Source: Scedosporium boydii
Taxonomy: Eukaryota; Ascomycota; Sordariomycetes; Microascales; Microascaceae
DNA: 64,000 bases
Assembly (NCBI GenBank): GCA_002221725.1
Contig: NJFT01000024.1
Coordinates: 213,502-277,501 of the forward strand
Reading direction: 5' to 3'
The translations under genes were made by a program, and so were the position numbers. Every line of letters starts with the position of its first letter. Within the stretch, counting starts at the first letter, position 1. Positions 58,733 to 64,000 of the stretch are shown in pieces. Below the pieces are notes generated by a model that saw only the letters and a program-made list of their open reading frames with translations, did no database searches and was not told the DNA's origin.

Positions 58733-61700
58733 GGAGGGGTGGCTTTATTTGACTGTGGTGATGTTGGCCCCATCTGAATTTTGAAACAGCGGACCGTCCT
58801 TGGTGTTAGGAAGGGCGAACGTATCCATCGCGATGGTATATGGAAACTTGAAGTCCAGAGGCAGCGTTGGGGCCTATAGGCAGCTCGGCGTCTCATCTCA
58901 TGGATCTATTGCGAGACTCTCCTCGCCGATTGGCATCGGGGGATCTACTTCACTGTTCTCATTTAAGCAATAATCCGGGCATTGTGAGTCAGCTTGCTTC
59001 CACAAGCCAAGTGGACACCTTTCTTGCCGCCGGGAGGGAATATGCATTTGCTTTCTCTGCGGCCGTACAATGTACGATATTTTCGGCAACAATAGAGATG
59101 GAATGATGAATCTGCGGATTTGCATTGTCCAAAAGACGTTATTCATGCCGGCGCAATTATGAGCGTCCGCCGCGTCGATCATGTTCGCATTCTAACTCGA
59201 CCCGCATCCCCCCTTTCTCTCGCTTTCTGGAAGAACTGATGTGTTCATGCTTTAGGCTTAGTTGTCCCGGAGATTAAGATATTGGAGGAATACAACGGGC
59301 CAAGAGGATGCCATGCATGTATCTGTATTATATGGTGCCTGCGTCGCTCTCTCCGAGACTCCCCACAGAGGGGGCACCCACCTAGGAGAAGCAGATTCTC
59401 ATAGTTACTTCCCCTGCTGGATTCTGGTCATCTCAACAATCTGCGGGCTCCAACGGGCCATCCGACTTAGAGTTGCCCAATCCACTTTCTATTTTTGGCA
59501 ATTTTTCTCTAGGTACCACCAGGGCATACTATTTTGCAAGGCTGGTCAACAGAATCACTGTCCTTTCTGAGATTAAGGGGGACTGATTCGTAACTACTTA
59601 CGAGACGGTCAAAGGTCCGATTTGGGAGTGGCGGCTGTGGTATTCTTGGTCTATGGATTGATGGATGGGGTTCTTCCGACCCTCCCACGCCTCACCAACC
59701 AGTTCATGCCCGTTCCATAGTCTCGTACATCACCGGTTGGACTGTGAGTCCATTAGGTCCACATAAACCGCTCAGCTGCTCAACGGCCTGAGTGCAGGCC
59801 CGGCATTGTACAGCATTGGGAAGCTGGGGAAGTTCGGTGCGTGATGTTTGAAGTTCTACTAATGAACGAAGAACTGATGAAAAATGGGCGAAGACACCCG
59901 CAATTCAACAAGTTCCAGGGTGAAGGAGGGCGGCGACATAATCAAGATATTTCAGGGGAACGGCAGCTCTCTGAGAGGCTCACACGCCCAGTGGCTGGAC
60001 GAATAAAAGAAGTTACTATCAGTGCCTCAATGGCATCTCAATATCTTATCTACATCTCGAAATCAAGTCTACTCCCGAAAATACGAAGTGGCCTCGCAGA
60101 CGTTACGCCACATGAAGTCTTTTTCGGCGTCTCGCGGCTGGCTGGACCTAGTTTATTTGCTCGGACGCACATTATATCTCCAGACCGCCACAACCATCCG
60201 TTGGCATTAGAAAAGGGGAGTTAAACGGGGAAAAAGGCAAAGGCATCTCTGGCCCATGTAGCCACGTTTCCGGTTTTACAATGTCTCCCGGAACTAGGTA
60301 GATGAATCATAGGCGTCCTGAGGATAGGGAGATGAGGATATACACACATGATACACATATGGCTCCGATCCTGACAGCCCATAGGCAGGGAATCTGTAAC
60401 AAGCCGTTCATCGATACTTAGCTGCCAGTCATTCGCCCGTCAATGCCTCTATCACAACAGAAGAGGCAGGGAAGCCAGCCACGCCGCAAACTAGAACCAC
60501 GAAGGGTTCCTCACGCTGAATCGAAATGGGGCACTACGGCGGCCGCAAACTTTGACATGGCTTAGAGGCGCCCCGAGCCCCGACGAGAATGAATGAAGGC
60601 GTTCCTTCAAGGTGTTACTAGATTCCCCAACCCGGGCCGGAATATGTAGACTTACCCGAGGCATCGAGGCTACTATCGGCTTCGTATCGCGACGACGCAA
60701 GGGGTCGCTCCAATATCCCTTTTGTCGTGAATTGACCCAAACAATCCCCTGCTCATGTCGATCCCAAATGTTCAGAGGTGGCTCATGGCAGACAAGAACG
60801 GCGATGAATATACAACAGCAACACGAGTCAACCACATAAAACGGTCTGAATGGAGCAGGCCCCGATCTGCCTCTGCCACGAGGAGCGAAGTACGTAGGGG
60901 TACATGAGCCGCATGCGTACTATCTAGGTGCATGTGGCAAACCGCTTGCTCTAGCCTCATGACACCGCCCTTTTTGCGAGTTGACCTTGCTTTTGGCCGG
61001 GCTAGGTGAATTGTCTTGCAGATTCAGCTGCCGCTATACGAGTTATAGACGGGACGTAAGGGGTGTTGGACTGCTTGGCAGTGTAAATGATCGTTATACC
61101 AGAGTCGAAAAGGCTGAGGACTGTTGGACAAACTCTTCAATAGCAGTGAAACCCCGCAATCTGGAGGCCAAACCAAGAAGGCCCCCGATGGAGATCAATG
61201 TGACTGTGCGGCTCCGAGCCACCTGCATAACATGGGACCTGTTTGTTAGTTTGTTAAATGAAAATCTTCCTGAATACGCACACAGTAGCTCCTCCCGCCT
61301 CTATCTCTATTGATTATTGTATTGAATGCAGGATCACTTTTAGCGTTGCAAACATTACAAACAAACATTGCAAACACCATTGACCTCCATTTCTTCCGTC
61401 CGTTTCTTTGAGACAATTTCGATGAGCTACTGCAAGAAACCTGCCAAGTGTCGTCCCAACCTCGTGGCTGCTTCAGAATGCGCAGGCTGTGGGGCACTGG
61501 GCAAACATTCCACTAAGAACCGTTGTCTAGAATGAGCCTTGATGCAGGGTCGACCAGAGGAGAGGACGCTATTGGAGCCAGGAGTTCCACCAATCTCGCT
61601 GGAAGAGGGCCAGACCGTTGAAAGAGCGGTGTTGTCTTTTGTGAAACATACATTGGACCAAAATATTCCTAGGGCGATTTACCGAAGGAGCCGTTTACGA

Positions 61701-63952
61701 TTCGGTAGCAGATTTCCGACCCAGGGCGGCAGCGGCGCGGAAACTAATAAATCTTCAACCTGAATTGTGCTATCGATTGGTCCACGTGCGGTAGATTCAC
61801 TGGGCTCACCGAAGAAGACGCCAGCAAAATAATGTTAGAAACGGGATAGGCATGCATGTGTAAGCAATAATGGGTCGAGAACTTCGCCAGCAAGTTCAAG
61901 GAGCGGCCCGGCATTCACACATCGAGAGGTACCATAAACCGAAGCAAGGGAGAGACCCTCACGTCGAGTGGCGTCGCCCGACCAAAGAACTACCAGCCAC
62001 TTCGCAAGTCTGGGCCCGGTGCCCTCGCATCCCAGCCTTTACGAAGCAAAAATTCCGACAGGCTTAAAACTCTGGCCTGTACTACTTTGATCTCCACTTG
62101 GTAGGGTAGCATCACCTCGACCACCTCCTGGCCGTCTGCCTCCCCCGGGTTGATCTCATGCTGGGGATTGGGACCGTAAAGCAGACCGGACACATTGGAT
62201 GTGCCTACTCCCGCCTTCTAACAACAGATAGGACCGTAGGCTTGCATAATACTTGTAGCAAGACCTGCAGCGAGAGTCATCTTCGGAGTGTGGATGACTT
62301 CCCCTGGTGGCGAAACCGGGGACTGTGACTGTGTACACGGTCTAAGCCAGGAGCCCCCCTTCATCCGGAAATCGTTACAAGAGTGCCTCCGAGCAGATAA
62401 CAGATGGCCTATTTCTCTGGAAACGTACCTGAAAAGACGGTATCATCATTGAAGAAAACGGTGATTCCGCCCCGTGCTCTCTGGAGTACAAAGTCAACGT
62501 TCAGATGAAATGAATGAGTGGATGCCCTGGTCAATCTCCTGCGAAGCCAACGCCCGTCCCCGGATCTCGGGAATGCAAAGCGATGGATTGTAGATTATGT
62601 AGTATCACCGTGACAGTCAACACGAGACATGGTGGGGGCGGTCACACCTCCGATTGCCGAAGGAGTACATATTTTCGTTGTAGTGCTACTGCATAGTACA
62701 AACGCACAGCTTACTCTCTTCCAGGGATTTCATTTTGCCGGGACCTGGTTGGCTTTGATTCAGTCTCCCTCGTTAGAATTGAAGGACGTCAATGGAGCGC
62801 TTAACCTTTCCGCGGCGATGGGTAGCCAGGAAGGTCATTATGCTAGTGTTGAATGGGGAGGCGAACGCAAGGGCGGAAAAATAAATGCATCAATAGATGT
62901 GCTAACACTTTAGAAAACTCGGATAGGTCTCTACATGTAGTACCTAAGCCGAGAGAGGTGGTGCTCAACCCCTCAAGAAACCTTCGCCCCACGCGTATTA
63001 TTAGATTGCGACCCTTTTGCGGTCATATCGTTGATCTTCGATTGCCGCAAAATGACTCGGGACTTGGGTGGCTCTGGCCCGGCCGGTGCGCCGGGGAAAC
63101 TGTGGTGGCCGGTTCCGTGTCAGGACCCGGGAGTCGGATGTTGCCCACATTTCAGCTCGCACTAAGCCAAAACTGGAATCTCGACTTGCCCTTCCTCACT
63201 CATAGCCAGCGTGCGGTCTTGTCACCGATCGTAAGCATCAAAGTCATCATCGATGGCATCCCTGCCCTTTGCCGCACGGCCGCTTAAATGGGGGCGTGAG
63301 ATGGCTGGTGCAAACACACATCTACCTTCTCCCTGCCTACCTGACATGGAAAGACCACGAAGTAGGGCTGGACGACATAAAACCACAAAATTTGGGCGAT
63401 TTGGATCCACCTCTGGTCGTCGCTTCTTTGGTGTATCTCGAGATTTGATCGTCCGGGGCGAAGAATAGCCATTTCCGCCATAGAGGCAAGGCCCACCCTT
63501 GGGCATATGCCTCAAACTGCGAGCTTTTCTTCATGCAATGTATTGTCGTGTCGTGCTTGCCGCCTGCTCCATAGCTCCTGCTACTGCCTGAGTCTAATGT
63601 TCGAGGGAGGAGTAAGGAACCGGGGGCTCGGCTTCCAATGATGCTATAATAGTACCTGTCAGCAAGGTGACATTGGACATTGGATAGTGAGGAAGGAGGA
63701 ACTGGAGTGTTTACGTTTGTTGTTTCAGATGCTCTCTGCACCATGCTTTTTCAGCAAAATTCCGCACTTGATACAACATTGAGGAAGGGATCGTGTGGCA
63801 CTTCACTTCCATCGCGATCATGGCATGGTTATTTGGATCGACTTGGCGATTCGAGGGAGACTGACAACTGGCATTTGAGAGGGACCCATCTCAGCCAATC
63901 GAACCGAGCCATGATCAAGAGTAGTTGGTATACGAGGGCTTGGACTTGGGAT

Positions 63953-64000
<48 letters not shown>
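58733..64000. other. Gene-poor right end of the window
   Basis: 5.3 kb with only short, random-looking open frames on both strands. A 37-residue Cys-rich frame at 61422-61535 is noted under findings. No transposon termini, tRNA or telomere repeats seen. It may hold long untranslated regions, regulatory or non-coding sequence, or decayed sequence. Confidence 0.35.
63956..63998 (+). repeat. Homopolymer T run of 43 bases
   Basis: Forty-three consecutive T residues two bases before the end of the window. It could be the poly-A tail of a retro-inserted element on the minus strand or a sequencing/assembly edge; what lies beyond is not visible. Confidence 0.9.

Overview
The window is nuclear DNA of a filamentous ascomycete (Pezizomycotina; a Sordariomycete is my best guess from protein similarity, not proven). 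The evidence is short GT-AG introns of about 50-100 nt with CTAAC/CTGAC-type branch sites, tightly spaced single genes on both strands without operons, and a typical fungal gene set: a BLI-3-like protein, an AA9 polysaccharide monooxygenase, a NACHT STAND protein, a SUR7/PalI protein and a BIR1 homologue. I see no rRNA, tRNA, CRISPR array or intact transposon. I assigned exons by hand from splice signals, reading phase and family continuity, so boundaries are predictions.

Layout, left half. SNU23 (tri-snRNP zinc finger, -) is followed by DPH5 (diphthamide methyltransferase, +), a BLI-3-like flavin split-barrel protein (-), a CoA-binding Rossmann protein (-), a trans-aconitate-methyltransferase-like enzyme (+) and a Cdc4-type myosin light chain (+). 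Next come a divergent Hsp70/actin-like ATPase with an uncertain, possibly broken 5' end (+) and a 1156-residue NACHT (NLR-like) protein (+). An AT-rich island and an intergenic stretch lead to an M3 oligopeptidase (+), the BIR1 chromosomal-passenger protein (+) and an MFS transporter (-).

Middle. A 5.6-kb stretch without a recognisable gene (24997-30621) is followed by an F-box protein (-), an AA9 LPMO (-), a secreted two-cupredoxin plus ferritin-like fusion protein (-), a SUR7-family membrane protein (+) and a cysteine-rich protein built from five repeated modules (-).

Right half. An EXPERA/TMEM97-like membrane protein (+), a predicted type I membrane protein (-) and the inner-ring nucleoporin Nup170 (-) are followed by the divergent ER-lipid pair 3-ketoacyl-CoA reductase (-) / ERG28 (+). 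GAL7 (-) is divergent from the SAGA subunit ADA2 (+), and a Cdc25/rhodanese-like phosphatase (+) comes last. The final 5.2 kb has no recognisable gene and the window ends close to a 43-base T run.

Most genes are unrelated housekeeping genes. The strongest leads for something undescribed are the five-module Cys repeat protein (40242-41957), with four cysteines per ~94-residue module; the cupredoxin-cupredoxin-ferritin-like fusion (34659-36830), whose metal ligands are largely replaced; and a pair of mutually exclusive hairpins upstream of the NACHT gene (10542-10597).
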